Assembly: GCF_040659735.1 (NCBI RefSeq)
Contig: NZ_JBFANZ010000010.1
Span: 62,001-126,000 of the forward strand
Source of the DNA: Micromonospora_I sp040659735
Lineage (GTDB): Bacteria > Actinomycetota > Actinomycetes > Mycobacteriales > Micromonosporaceae
Direction: 5' to 3'
Length of the DNA stretch: 64,000 nucleotides
Of this stretch, positions 33,074-41,732 are shown in pieces (position 1 is the stretch's first letter; every line of letters begins with the position of its first letter). A model generated the notes under the pieces. It saw nothing but the letters and a program-made list of their open reading frames with translations, was not told where the DNA came from and did no database searches. The position numbers and the translations under genes were made by a program.

Positions 33074-34612
33074 GTGTTTGACACCTTGAGTGACCGCCTA
33101 TCCGGGATCTTCACCAAGCTCCGCGGCAAGGGCCGGCTCACCGATGCCGACATCGACGCCACCGCGCGGGAGATCCGGCTCGCCCTGCTCGAGGCCGATG
33201 TCGCGCTGCCGGTGGTGAAGAGCTTCATCGCCAACCTCAAGGAGCGGGCGCGCGGCGCGGAGGTGTCGCAGGCGCTGAACCCGGCCCAGCAGATCATCAA
33301 GATCGTCCACGAGGAGCTCGTCGACATCCTCGGCGGGGAGGGGCGCCGGCTGCAGTTCGCCAAGCAGTCGCCCACCGTGATCATGCTCGCCGGTCTGCAG
33401 GGCTCCGGTAAGACGACGCTCGCCGGCAAGCTCGCCCGCTGGCTCAAGGCGCAGGGCCACCAGCCGCTCCTCGTCGCCGCCGACCTGCAGCGCCCCAATG
33501 CCGTCAACCAGCTCCAGGTCCTCGGCGGCCGGGCCGGGGTCGAGGTCTACGCGCCCGAGCCGGGCAACGGTGTCGGCGACCCGGTGCGGGTGGCCGAGGC
33601 GTCGATCGAGCACGCCAAGCGGGCCGCCCGGGACATCGTCATCGTCGACACCGCCGGCCGGCTCGGCATCGACACCGAGATGATGGCGCAGGCCGCCGAC
33701 ATCCGCGACGTCGTCAACCCCGACGAGGTCATCTTCGTCATCGACGCGATGGTCGGTCAGGACGCCGTGACCACGGCCGAGGCGTTCCGCGACGGCGTCG
33801 GCATCACCGGTGTGGTTCTCTCCAAGCTCGACGGCGACGCCCGCGGTGGCGCCGCGCTCTCCGTCCGGCACGTCACCGGCCAGCCGATCCTGTTCGCCTC
33901 GACCGGCGAGAAGCTGGAGGACTTCGACGTCTTCCACCCCGACCGGATGGCGAGCCGGATCCTCGGCATGGGCGACGTCCTCACTCTGATCGAGCAGGCC
34001 GAACAGGCCTTCGACTCCGATCAGAAGGAGAAGATGACCGCCAAGCTCATGGGCGGTGAGCAGTTCACCCTGGAGGACTTCCTCGACCAGCTCCTCGCGG
34101 TGCGGAAGATGGGTCCGATCGCCAACGTCCTGGCCATGATGCCGGGCATGGGGCAGATGAAGGACCAGCTCGCCGAGGTCGACGACAAGCACCTCGACAA
34201 GGTCGCCGCGATCATCCGGTCCATGACGCCGGGCGAGCGGACCAACCCGAAGATCCTCAACGGCTCCCGCCGGGCGCGCATCGCCACCGGCTCCGGGGTG
34301 ACCGTCATGGACGTCAACCAGCTGCTCAACCGCTTCACCGAGGCGCAGAAGATGATGAAGCAGATGGGTGGCATGATGGGGCTCCCGGGGAGCCGGCGCA
34401 AGGCGACCAAGTCGCCGAAGAACAAGCGCAAGGGCACCAAGGGCGGCGGGCGCCAGCGGGTGGGCGGTCCCGCCGGTGGCTTCCCGGGCGGAATGCCGCA
34501 GCTGCCGCCGGGGCTGGACCCGAGCGCGCTGCAGGGTGGCGACGGCCTGCCTCCGGGCTTCAAGCTGCCGAAGATCGACTTCACCAAGCTGACCAAGCGC
34601 GAAAAGGACTGA
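33074..34612 (+). CDS. ffh: Signal recognition particle protein Ffh (SRP54)
   Basis: Ffh binds signal peptides of nascent membrane and secreted proteins together with 4.5S RNA. The 512-residue protein has the N-terminal helical bundle (1-90), the GTPase domain with G1 GLQGSGKTT (107-115), DTAGRLGID and SKLDGDARGG, then a Met-rich M domain (about 325-430). The M domain carries the MMPGMGQMK region and the RNA-binding SRRARIATGSG. A Lys/Gly/Pro-rich tail follows. The GTG at 33074 matches the family N-terminus VFDTLSDRLSGIF. The 4.5S RNA gene is not in this window. Confidence 0.97.
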   Translation: MFDTLSDRLSGIFTKLRGKGRLTDADIDATAREIRLALLEADVALPVVKSFIANLKERARGAEVSQALNPAQQIIKIVHEELVDILGGEGRRLQFAKQSPTVIMLAGLQGSGKTTLAGKLARWLKAQGHQPLLVAADLQRPNAVNQLQVLGGRAGVEVYAPEPGNGVGDPVRVAEASIEHAKRAARDIVIVDTAGRLGIDTEMMAQAADIRDVVNPDEVIFVIDAMVGQDAVTTAEAFRDGVGITGVVLSKLDGDARGGAALSVRHVTGQPILFASTGEKLEDFDVFHPDRMASRILGMGDVLTLIEQAEQAFDSDQKEKMTAKLMGGEQFTLEDFLDQLLAVRKMGPIANVLAMMPGMGQMKDQLAEVDDKHLDKVAAIIRSMTPGERTNPKILNGSRRARIATGSGVTVMDVNQLLNRFTEAQKMMKQMGGMMGLPGSRRKATKSPKNKRKGTKGGGRQRVGGPAGGFPGGMPQLPPGLDPSALQGGDGLPPGFKLPKIDFTKLTKREKD

Positions 34613-34632
34613 CGGCCCGTCCCCCTCTCTCC

Positions 34633-34735
34633 GCGTCGATCAAGGACTTCTGCGTCGATCAAGGACTTCTTCACATGGTTTGATCTCTGAACGTGTGAAC
34701 ACGTCCTTGATCGACGACTAAGTCCTTGATCGACG
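34633..34735 (-). repeat. GATCAAGG palindromic element, copy C (inverted, with half-arms on both sides)
   Basis: The inner palindrome has arms at 34653-34677 and 34692-34716 (22 of 25 pairs). The outer half-arms at 34634-34649 and 34720-34735 also pair with each other, making a nested double palindrome. The loop reads TTTGATCTCTGAA on the plus strand, the reverse of AGATCAAA, so this copy lies on the minus strand. Its G-rich flank is likewise on the minus strand (C-rich CCGTCCCCCTCTCT at 34618-34631). Confidence 0.88.
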
Positions 34736-34757
34736 TATGACCAGAGAGGGGCGCGAG

Positions 34758-35843
34758 ATGCCCGGAGCGCTGCATGTACGCGGGGTGGTCCTCCCCGACG
34801 ACGAGGTGCGCGACCTCTGGCTCGACGGCGACCGGATCACGACGACGCCGGTGGCCGACGCGACCACCGTCGCCGACCGCGGCTTCATCCTGCCCGGCCT
34901 GGTCGACGCGCACTGCCACATCGGCATCGCGCGCGGCGGGGCGCCGATCGGCTCCCTGGCGCAGGCGAGACAACTCGCGACCGTCGACCGCGACGCCGGG
35001 GTGCTGGCCATCCGAGACGCCGGCTCGCCGTACCCGTACCCAGAGCTCGACGACGACCCCGACGTGCCGCGACTGGCGCGGGCGGGCCGTCACGTCGCAC
35101 CCCCGCGGCGCTACCTGCGCGACATCGGCGTGGAGGTCGCCGCCCCCGACGTCGCGGCCACCGTCGCCGAGCAGGCGCGGGCCGGCAACGGCTGGGTGAA
35201 GCTGGTCGGCGACTGGATCGAGCGCGACGCGGGTGACCTGGCACCGGCGTGGGACGCGGCGACGATGGCCGCGGCGGTCGATGCCGCACACGCCGCGGAC
35301 GCCAGGATCGCCGTGCACACCTTCTCCGAGTCCGCCGTCGAGATCATGGTGCGGGCCGGGGTGGACTCGGTGGAGCACGGCACGGGCCTGAGCGTCGACC
35401 TGGTCGACGAGATGGCCCGCCGGGGGACCGCGTTGGTGCCCACGATGATCAATATCGCCACCTTCGGCGACATCGCAGCCCGGGCCCGGGAGAAATTCCC
35501 CGGGTACGCGAAACACATGCTCGCCCTGCGCGACGGCTTCCCGACGGTCGTCCGGGCCGCCTACGAGGCGGGAGTCCCGATCTACGTCGGCACCGACGCG
35601 GGCGGCGGCATCGACCACGGCCTCGCGGCGCGGGAGATGCTGCTGCTCCACGAGAAGGCCGGCATGTCCACGGTGGACGTGCTGCGCGCCGCGTCCTGGG
35701 GCGCCCGCGACTGGCTCGGCTTCCCCGGCCTCGTCGAGGGCGGCCTCGCCGACCTCGTCGTCTACGACACCGACCCCCGCGCCGACCTGCGGGTCGTCCA
35801 GGCCCCGAAGCGGATCATCCTGCGCGGCCGCGTCGTCGCCTGA
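34758..35843 (+). CDS. Amidohydrolase family protein
   Basis: The 361-residue protein is a metal-dependent amidohydrolase with a small beta-sandwich at both termini around a TIM barrel. Metal ligands are visible in VDAHCHIG (HxH), the possible carboxylated Lys in GWVKLVGDW, His residues in AVHTFSE and SVEHGTG, and Asp in VGTDAGGG. Sequence style fits the imidazolonepropionase/prolidase-like branch, but the substrate is unknown. The ATG at 34758 is preferred for its AGAGGGG site; ATG 34737 falls at the edge of repeat copy C. It stands alone between ffh and proS. Confidence 0.85.
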   Translation: MPGALHVRGVVLPDDEVRDLWLDGDRITTTPVADATTVADRGFILPGLVDAHCHIGIARGGAPIGSLAQARQLATVDRDAGVLAIRDAGSPYPYPELDDDPDVPRLARAGRHVAPPRRYLRDIGVEVAAPDVAATVAEQARAGNGWVKLVGDWIERDAGDLAPAWDAATMAAAVDAAHAADARIAVHTFSESAVEIMVRAGVDSVEHGTGLSVDLVDEMARRGTALVPTMINIATFGDIAARAREKFPGYAKHMLALRDGFPTVVRAAYEAGVPIYVGTDAGGGIDHGLAAREMLLLHEKAGMSTVDVLRAASWGARDWLGFPGLVEGGLADLVVYDTDPRADLRVVQAPKRIILRGRVVA

Positions 35844-35903
35844 CCCGTCACCGCGAGGACCCACACCCTCGCCCCACCCGGCGAACGTTGGTGGACGCGG
35901 CAC

Positions 35904-35909
35904 TAGGAT
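35904..35909 (+). promoter_or_regulatory. Candidate -10 box for proS
   Basis: TAGGAT lies 8 nt before the proS ATG with no ribosome site in between, suggesting a leaderless or nearly leaderless transcript. Confidence 0.4.
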
Positions 35910-35917
35910 GACCGGTC

Positions 35918-37324
35918 ATGGCCCGCGTCCTCACTCCCCGCTCCGAAGACTTCCCCCGCTGGTACCAGGACCTCATCGCGAAGGCGCAGCTCGCCGACAA
36001 CGGTCCGGTGCGCGGCACGATGGTCATCCGACCGACCGGATACGCCATCTGGGAGCGGATGCAGTCGGAGATGGACAACCGCATCAAGGCATGCGGGGCG
36101 GAGAACGCGTACTTCCCGCTCTTCATCCCGGAGAGCTACCTCAAGCGGGAGGCCGAGCACGTCGAGGGCTTCTCCCCCGAACTGGCGGTGGTCACCCACG
36201 GGGGCGGCAAGCAGTTGGCCGAGCCGATCGTGGTCCGTCCGACCAGCGAGACGGTGATCGGCGAGTTCATGGCCAAGTGGGTCGACTCCTACCGCGATCT
36301 GCCGCTGCTGCTCAACCAGTGGGCCAACGTGGTGCGCTGGGAGCTTCGCCCCCGGATCTTCCTGCGCACCAGCGAGTTCCTCTGGCAGGAGGGGCACACC
36401 GCGCACGCCGACGAGGCGGACGCGCGCGCCTACGCCCGCAAGATCCTGCACGAGGTCTACGAGGACTTCATGGTCAACGTCCTCGGCATCCCGGTGGTCG
36501 TGGGCCGCAAGACCGTCCGGGAGCGGTTCGCCGGGGCGACCAGCACCTACACGCTCGAAGGCATGATGGGCGACGGCAAGGCCCTGCAGCTCGGCACCTC
36601 GCACGAGCTCGGGCAGAACTTCGCCAAGGCCTTCGACATCACCTACTCCGGCAAGTCCGGCGGTGTGCAGCACGCCTGGACCACGTCGTGGGGCACCTCC
36701 ACCCGCATGCTCGGCGGCCTGATCATGTGCCACGGCGACGACAACGGGCTCCGGGTGCCGCCGCGGCTGGCGCCGGTGCAGGCGTACATCATGATCGTCA
36801 AGACCGGCGAGGGCGTCGGCGAGGCGGCGGCCAAGCTGCGCGACGCCCTGCGCGACGCCGGCGTCCGGGTCGGCTTCGACGACCGGATCGACACCCCGTT
36901 CGGCCGCCGGGCCGTGGACGCCGAGCTCAAGGGCTACCCGGTACGCGTCGAGGTCGGCCCCCGCGACCTCGCGGCCGGCAACGCCGTCGTGGTGCGCCGC
37001 ACCGACGGCTCCAAGACCCCGGTCCCGGTGAGCGACGTCGTGGCGACGGTGCTCGCCGCGCTCGACGCCGATCAGAAGGCGCTGCACGACGAGGCGCTCG
37101 CGCACCGCGAGTCGCGCACGGTGTCGGTGAACTCGCTGGACGAGGCGGTCGAGGCGGCGGCCACGGGCTGGGCCCGGGTGCCGTGGTCCGAGGTCGGCGC
37201 CAAGGGCGAGGCCGAGGCCAACGGCCAGGGCGTCACGGTGCGCTGCCTGGTCCGCCCGGACGGCTCGGTGCCCGGCTCGGAGGACGAGCCGGACCTCATC
37301 GCCATCATGGCCCGCTCGTACTGA
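35918..37324 (+). CDS. proS: Prolyl-tRNA synthetase, eukaryote/archaeal-like type
   Basis: ProS charges tRNA-Pro. The 468-residue protein is the shorter archaeal/eukaryote-like form without the editing insertion of the classical bacterial enzyme. It shows class II motif 1 (PTGYAIWERMQSEMDNRI), motif 2 (RWELRPRIFLRTSEFLWQEG) and motif 3 (GLRVPPRLAPVQAYI), then an anticodon-binding domain and the C-terminal zinc-like domain region ending IMARSY. The ATG at 35918 gives MARVLTPRSEDFPRWYQDL. A strong hairpin terminator follows 15 bp after the stop. Confidence 0.95.
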   Translation: MARVLTPRSEDFPRWYQDLIAKAQLADNGPVRGTMVIRPTGYAIWERMQSEMDNRIKACGAENAYFPLFIPESYLKREAEHVEGFSPELAVVTHGGGKQLAEPIVVRPTSETVIGEFMAKWVDSYRDLPLLLNQWANVVRWELRPRIFLRTSEFLWQEGHTAHADEADARAYARKILHEVYEDFMVNVLGIPVVVGRKTVRERFAGATSTYTLEGMMGDGKALQLGTSHELGQNFAKAFDITYSGKSGGVQHAWTTSWGTSTRMLGGLIMCHGDDNGLRVPPRLAPVQAYIMIVKTGEGVGEAAAKLRDALRDAGVRVGFDDRIDTPFGRRAVDAELKGYPVRVEVGPRDLAAGNAVVVRRTDGSKTPVPVSDVVATVLAALDADQKALHDEALAHRESRTVSVNSLDEAVEAAATGWARVPWSEVGAKGEAEANGQGVTVRCLVRPDGSVPGSEDEPDLIAIMARSY

Positions 37325-37338
37325 TCCTGGCGCGGCGA

Positions 37339-37369
37339 CGCCGGCGGCCCCTGCGCGGGGCGGCCGGCG
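37339..37369. terminator. Bidirectional terminator between proS and a frameshifted membrane gene
   Basis: CGCCGGCGGCCCC (37339-37351) and GGGGCGGCCGGCG (37357-37369) pair at 12 of 13 positions around a 5-nt loop, between convergent genes. Confidence 0.75.
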
Positions 37370-37384
37370 CCGCTGGTCCTGCGC

Positions 37385-37728
37385 TCAGCCGGCCGCGGCG
37401 GTCGCCTCGGACTGCGGCGTCTCCGTCTCGGTCGGCTTGCGTCGCGCCTTCCTGACGATGGCCACCGTGCCACCGACGATCAGCAGGCCGCCCGCCGCCA
37501 TCAGGCCCTTCTGGTAGAGCCCTTCCCTGTCCCGCTGCTCCTCGTACGAACGAACCACGGTGTCGCCCTTGCGGGTGGTGCCGCACTGGTCGGCGGGCGC
37601 ATCTCCCTCTCGCCGCAGCTCACCGTCGAGCTGTCGAACGCCAGGACGGAGATCGCCACCATCACCAGGCCGATGACGACGGCGCCGAAGCGGTTCCCGA
37701 TGACCTTCCACAGCAGATTGCCGAGCAC
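37385..37728 (-). pseudogene. Two-helix membrane protein gene interrupted by a frameshift
   Basis: The first frame starts at GTG 37728 after GGGAGG and encodes a membrane segment, LGNLLWKVIGNRFGAVVIGL then VMVAISVLAF, followed by DSSTVSCGE. Sense content then moves to a second frame, ADQCGTTRKGDTVVRSYEEQ, which leads to a second helix, GLMAAGGLLIVGGTVAIV, and a charged tail ending at 37385. Joining the frames near 37590-37610 would need one extra base and give about 115 residues, with both Cys residues in the outer loop. No slippery heptamer is evident, so a mutation or a sequencing error is likely. The function is unknown. Confidence 0.7.
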
Positions 37729-37843
37729 ACGGCCTCCCGTGATATCCGTGGCGGCGCCGTCCGATGTGAGCGCCGCGGAACTGAAGCGGCGCGTAAGGTA
37801 ACCGCACTGATCGATCGATCAACCCCGTTGGTGGCTCAGCCGC

Positions 37844-37849
37844 TAGGGT
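37844..37849 (+). promoter_or_regulatory. Candidate -10 box for the DUF402 gene
   Basis: TAGGGT lies 8 nt before the ATG at 37858. No ribosome site separates them. Confidence 0.4.
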
Positions 37850-37857
37850 TTTGTTCC

Positions 37858-38505
37858 ATGCGTTTCGAACCAGGCCGGATGATCCTGCACCGCAACATGC
37901 GGCACGGGCGGATCGGCTGGGTCCGCCCCGCCCGCGTGGTCAGCGACGATGAGCGGGGACTGTTGCTCTGGATCGACCGCGGGACGCCGATCGTCAACGA
38001 GGTGGCCGATGACGGGCGCGGGATGCGGGCGATGCCGTTCGGCGAGTGGATCGGCCGGTCGTACCGGCTCTCGCACGGTAGCTGGCAGGGGCCGCCGGTC
38101 CTGAAGTTCCTGCCGACCGGGACGGCGCACTCGGTGTGGTGGTTCCGCGACGACAGCGGGCGGTTCAGCAACTGGTACGTCAACCTCGAAGAACCCGCCG
38201 TGCGGTGGGACGACGGTGAGGTCGCCGGCGTCGACATGGTCGACCAGGACCTCGACGTGGTCGTCCGGCCCGATCTGAGCTGGGAGTGGAAGGACGAGGA
38301 GGAGTTCGTCGAGCGGCTCGGCTACCCGGAGCACTACTGGGTGCTCGACGAGGCCGCGGTGCGGGCCGAAGGGGAGCGCGTGATCAAGGTGGCCGAGGCG
38401 GGGGAGTTTCCGTTCGACGGCACCTGGTGCGATTTCGTACCCGATCCGTCCTGGTCCGCGCCGGTGACGCTGCCGGAGGGCTGGGACCGGCTCCAGGCGC
38501 GGTAG
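37858..38505 (+). CDS. DUF402 domain protein
   Basis: The 215-residue protein starts MRFEPGRMILHRNMRHGRIG and contains the DUF402 barrel from about 85 to 190. Its markers are FSNWYVNLEEP and DQDLDVVVRPDLSWEWKDEEEF, where Asp and Glu residues would bind metal. The family includes FomD-like and nucleoside phosphatase-type hydrolases acting on phospho- or nucleotide-linked substrates. The real substrate here is unknown. ATG 37858 is chosen over GTG 37828 because the domain similarity and the -10 box both point to it. Repeat copy D follows the gene. Confidence 0.85.
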   Translation: MRFEPGRMILHRNMRHGRIGWVRPARVVSDDERGLLLWIDRGTPIVNEVADDGRGMRAMPFGEWIGRSYRLSHGSWQGPPVLKFLPTGTAHSVWWFRDDSGRFSNWYVNLEEPAVRWDDGEVAGVDMVDQDLDVVVRPDLSWEWKDEEEFVERLGYPEHYWVLDEAAVRAEGERVIKVAEAGEFPFDGTWCDFVPDPSWSAPVTLPEGWDRLQAR

Positions 38506-38529
38506 CTCACGACGGACGCGCTCGACCCG

Positions 38530-38610
38530 GTCGATCAAGGAGCTGTTCGTTGATCAAGGGCATATTCACACGTTTAGAGATCGAACTATGTGAACCTGCC
38601 CTTGATCGAC
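38530..38610 (+). repeat. GATCAAGG palindromic element, copy D
   Basis: A half-arm GTCGATCAAGGAGCTG (38530-38545) precedes the palindrome, whose arms at 38549-38572 and 38587-38610 match at 19 of 24 positions. The loop holds AGATCGAAC, plus orientation. G-tracts follow (38611-38658), overlapping the 3' end of the GlxA gene on the other strand. It lies between two convergent genes and may act as their terminator. Confidence 0.85.
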
Positions 38611-38614
38611 GGGG

Positions 38615-39598
38615 TTAGCGCGCGCGGCGGGGCGGCGGGGCGGCGGGGGTTTCGGGGGTGGCGAAGCGGCGGCGGTATGCCGTCGGGGTGGTGCCGAGGT
38701 CGCGGCCGAAGTGACGGCGCAGTACGGCGGTGGTCCCGAACCCGGCCCGCCGGGCGACCTCCTCGACCGGCAGGTCGGTGCGCTCCATCAGCTCCTGCGC
38801 GAGCTGCACCCGCTGGTGGTGCAGCCAGCGCAGCGGCGTGGTCCCGGTCGTCTCGGTGAACCGCCGCGCGAAGGTACGCGGCGCCTGGTGTGCCCGTCGG
38901 GCCAGCGCGGCGACGGTGACCGTCTCGTGCAGGTGGTCACGGGCCCAGGCGAGCACATCGGTGAGGGCGTCGGGCAGCGGATCCACGGTGGTGGCCGGGA
39001 CGTACTGGGACTGTCCGCCGTCGCGGTGCGGCGGGGTGACCATCCGGCGGGCGATCGTGGCGGCCGTCGCCGCGCCGTGGGCCCGCCGGACCAGGTGCAG
39101 GCAGAGGTCGATTCCGGCCGCGGTGCCCGCGCCGGTCCAGACCGGGCCGTCCTCGACCCACAGCGGCCCGGACTCGACCCGGGCGTGGGGTGCGCGCCGG
39201 GCCAACGCGTCGACGAGCCGCCAGTGGGTGGTGGCGCGCCGCCCGTCGAGCAGGCCGGCGTCGGCGAGCAGGAAGGCGCCGCTGCACAGGGCGGCGATGG
39301 GCACGCCGGCGTCGGCGGCGGCGCGTAGGGCGTTCGCCTGCTCCGGCTCGGCGTGCGGGGGAGCGGGCGCGGCGCCCGGGATCAGCACCAGGTCGGCGCG
39401 GGCGAGGTCGGCCAGGTGGTGCGTGGCGGTGAGGGTGGCGCCGCCCACGAGGGTGATCGGCGCACCCCGGGGCGCGCAGCGCCACAACCGGATCGGCAGC
39501 ACCCCGTCGTTGCTGCGGTCCACGCCGAAGACCTCGTGGATCACGCCGTAGTCGAAGATCCGTACGGCGGGGTGGAGCAGGACGGCGACCGTGCGCAT
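38615..39598 (-). CDS. GlxA-family transcriptional regulator (DJ-1/PfpI plus AraC HTH)
   Basis: The 327-residue protein joins an N-terminal DJ-1/PfpI-like domain (about 1-165, with the nucleophile-elbow Cys in IAALCSGAFLLA) to a C-terminal AraC-type double helix-turn-helix (about 215-310). The HTH shows TVAALARRAHQAPRTFARRF and VEEVARRAGFGTTAVLRRHF. It is divergent from a cysteine hydrolase gene with 82 bp between, a common pairing, so it probably controls that gene and itself. The Pro/Arg-rich last residues come from the G-rich flank of repeat copy D. Confidence 0.9.
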   Translation of the reverse strand: MRTVAVLLHPAVRIFDYGVIHEVFGVDRSNDGVLPIRLWRCAPRGAPITLVGGATLTATHHLADLARADLVLIPGAAPAPPHAEPEQANALRAAADAGVPIAALCSGAFLLADAGLLDGRRATTHWRLVDALARRAPHARVESGPLWVEDGPVWTGAGTAAGIDLCLHLVRRAHGAATAATIARRMVTPPHRDGGQSQYVPATTVDPLPDALTDVLAWARDHLHETVTVAALARRAHQAPRTFARRFTETTGTTPLRWLHHQRVQLAQELMERTDLPVEEVARRAGFGTTAVLRRHFGRDLGTTPTAYRRRFATPETPAAPPPRRAR

Positions 39599-39680
39599 GG
39601 ACGCAGTGTGGCAGAAATCAGCGCATGGATGTCAATCGTGCCACTGGTGTCGCTGTCCGGCGGTCGACACGATCAACACC

Positions 39681-40241
39681 ATGGCAAACCTTCTCGAACC
39701 CGACGCCGTGCTGCTGGTCATCGACGTGCAGCAGGGCTTCGACGACGCCTACTGGGGCGAGCGGAACAACCCGGACGCCGAGGCCAACATCGCGCGGCTG
39801 ATCGAGGCGTGGAACACGGCGGGCCGCCCGGCGGTCCGGGTCCGGCACGCGTCGACCAATCCGGGCTCACCGCTGCGTCCGGACCACTCCGGCCACGCGT
39901 ACAAGCCGGAGGTCGCCGCACTCACGCCCGCGCTGGAGATCACGAAGAGCGTTCACTCCGCCTTCCTCGGCACGCCCGACCTGGGAGAATGGCTCAAGGC
40001 CCGCGACGCCCGCCAAGTGGTGATCACGGGCATTCAGACCAACCGCTGCTGCGAGACCACCGCGCGCATGGCGGGCGATCTCGGATACGACGTGCTTTTC
40101 GTGATCGATGCCACGCACACGTTCGGCGAGATGGGGCCGGACGGGGTGATGGTGACCGCCGACGAGTTCGCGCGTGCCACCGCCGCCAACATCCACCGTC
40201 ACTTCGGCACCGTGGTGCACACCCGAGACCTCCTGGGGTGA
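39681..40241 (+). CDS. Isochorismatase-family cysteine hydrolase
   Basis: The 186-residue alpha/beta hydrolase has the catalytic triad of the family: Asp15 in LLVIDVQQGF, Lys89 in ALEITKSVHSAF and Cys123 in ITGIQTNRCCETTARM. Relatives hydrolyse isochorismate, nicotinamide, N-carbamoyl amides or peroxyureidoacrylate, and the sequence alone does not choose among them. The ATG at 39681 begins the domain. A longer frame from 39591 overlaps the regulator start and is not expected. The divergent GlxA-type regulator is its likely controller. Confidence 0.88.
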   Translation: MANLLEPDAVLLVIDVQQGFDDAYWGERNNPDAEANIARLIEAWNTAGRPAVRVRHASTNPGSPLRPDHSGHAYKPEVAALTPALEITKSVHSAFLGTPDLGEWLKARDARQVVITGIQTNRCCETTARMAGDLGYDVLFVIDATHTFGEMGPDGVMVTADEFARATAANIHRHFGTVVHTRDLLG

Positions 40242-40445
40242 CGTCGCCGGTCCGGTGTGAACATATCCGCTTCCATCTGGCAGAATGGTTGGCTGGTATC
40301 CGGCGCGCGTCCGGCGCCCTCTAACCCGAACGCGTCGCTAGTCCACCCGAGCAGTCTCCGGCCCAAACCCCACTGTGCCGGTCGACTCTCACCCGCCCCA
40401 CCGCCCGTTCGGGTTGGTGAGAATCGCAACAGGAGCGAAAACACC

Positions 40446-40940
40446 GTGGCCGTAAAGATCCGGCTCCTGCGGATGGGCAAGATCCGCAACCCGCAGTACC
40501 GCATCGTCGTCGCCGACTCGCGCACCAAGCGTGACGGCCGGGCGATCGAGTTCGTCGGGATCTACCAGCCGAAGGAGCACCCTTCGGTGATCGAGGTCGT
40601 CTCGGACCGGGTCCAGTACTGGCTCTCCGTCGGCGCGCAGCCGAGCGAGGCCGTTCAGCGCCTGCTGGAGAAGACCGGCGACTGGCAGAAGTTCAAGGGT
40701 CTGCCGGCCCCGCCGCCGCTCCTGGTCGCGCCCGAGCGCGCCGACCGCAAGGCGGCCTACGAGGCCGAGGCGCGGGCCGCTGCCGGGCTCGCCGAGGCAG
40801 CGCCGGCCAAGCCGGTGAAGAAGGCCGCTGAGAAGAAGAAGACCGAGCCGGCTGCCGAGGCTCCCGCCGCCGAGGCTCCGGCGCAGACCGAAAAGCAGAC
40901 CGGTGAGCAGGCCGCTGCGGACTCCGCCGAGCAGGCCTGA
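40446..40940 (+). CDS. rpsP: 30S ribosomal protein S16
   Basis: S16 is an early-assembling protein of the small subunit. Residues 1-80 (VAVKIRLLRMGKIRNPQYRI onward) are the S16 domain. Residues of about 95-164 form an Ala/Glu/Pro/Lys-rich tail (PAAEAPAAEAPAQTEKQ), a common actinobacterial extension, giving 164 residues in all. The GTG at 40446 with AGGAG about 10 nt upstream gives the standard terminus; the long frame before it is leader. It heads the rpsP-khpA-rimM-trmD-rplS operon, with a 204-bp upstream region that should contain the promoter. Confidence 0.97.
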   Translation: MAVKIRLLRMGKIRNPQYRIVVADSRTKRDGRAIEFVGIYQPKEHPSVIEVVSDRVQYWLSVGAQPSEAVQRLLEKTGDWQKFKGLPAPPPLLVAPERADRKAAYEAEARAAAGLAEAAPAKPVKKAAEKKKTEPAAEAPAAEAPAQTEKQTGEQAAADSAEQA

Positions 40941-40941
40941 C

Positions 40942-41175
40942 GTGGCAGTCCGGCCGGCATTGGAGCATCTGGTCAAGGGCATCGTCGATCACCCCGACGA
41001 CGTGCGGGTCCGCATGGTCGACTCGCGCAGGGGCAACCGCCTCGAGGTGCGCGTTCACCCGGAGGACCTGGGCACGGTGATCGGGCGCGGTGGGCGCACC
41101 GCCAAGGCGCTGCGCCAGGTGATCGGGTCGGTCGGCGGGCGCGGCGTGCGCGTCGACATCGTCGATTCCTACTGA
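40942..41175 (+). CDS. khpA: KH-domain RNA-binding protein KhpA
   Basis: The 77-residue protein is a single KH domain with the RNA-binding GXXG loop in VIGRGGRTAKALRQVIG. In Gram-positive bacteria KhpA pairs with KhpB (Jag) and affects cell elongation and mRNA binding. The GTG at 40942 follows rpsP by one base, and its stop overlaps the rimM ATG (TGATG). The position between rpsP and rimM is conserved across actinobacteria. Confidence 0.93.
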   Translation: MAVRPALEHLVKGIVDHPDDVRVRMVDSRRGNRLEVRVHPEDLGTVIGRGGRTAKALRQVIGSVGGRGVRVDIVDSY

Positions 41176-41732
41176 TGCTCCTTTTCGTCGGCCGGATCGG
41201 CCGTCCGCACGGTCTTCGCGGTGAGCTCACCGTGGAAGTGCGGACGGACGAGCCCGAAGAACGGTTCGCCGTCGGGTCGGTGTTGATCACCGACTCGACG
41301 GCGGTGCCCGCCGCGGAGCCCGGCGGGGACGAAACCCACCGGGTACGGGTGCCGGAGCGCCTCACCATCGAGTCGGTCCGTTGGCACCAGGGTCGCCCCC
41401 TCGTGCTCTTCGAGGGTGTATACGACCGCGATGTGGCCGAGGCGATGCGCGGGGTCCTGCTCGCGGTGGACAGCGCCGAGGTGGCGCCGCCGAGCGATCC
41501 GGACGAGTTCAACGACCACCAGTTGGTCGGGCTGGCCGCCGTCAGCCCCGCAGGGGAGCCGCTGGGCGAGGTGACGCGCATCGAGCACGCTCCCTCGTCC
41601 GACCTGCTCGTGCTGCGTCGTCCCGATGGACGTACCGCGCTGGTCCCGTTCGTGAAGTCGATCGTGCCCGAGGTTGATCTGGCCGCCGGCCGGGTCGTGG
41701 TCGACGCTCCGGAGGGGCTACTCGACCTGTGA
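41175..41732 (+). CDS. rimM: Ribosome maturation factor RimM
   Basis: RimM helps assemble the 30S head and binds S19. The 185-residue protein has the N-terminal beta-barrel (MLLFVGRIGRPHGLRGELTV) and the C-terminal PRC-barrel domain (LVGLAAVSPAGEPLGEVTRI and ALVPFVKSIVPEVDLAAG). The ATG at 41175 overlaps the khpA stop, and the stop at 41730-41732 overlaps the GTG of trmD. Confidence 0.95.
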   Translation: MLLFVGRIGRPHGLRGELTVEVRTDEPEERFAVGSVLITDSTAVPAAEPGGDETHRVRVPERLTIESVRWHQGRPLVLFEGVYDRDVAEAMRGVLLAVDSAEVAPPSDPDEFNDHQLVGLAAVSPAGEPLGEVTRIEHAPSSDLLVLRRPDGRTALVPFVKSIVPEVDLAAGRVVVDAPEGLLDL

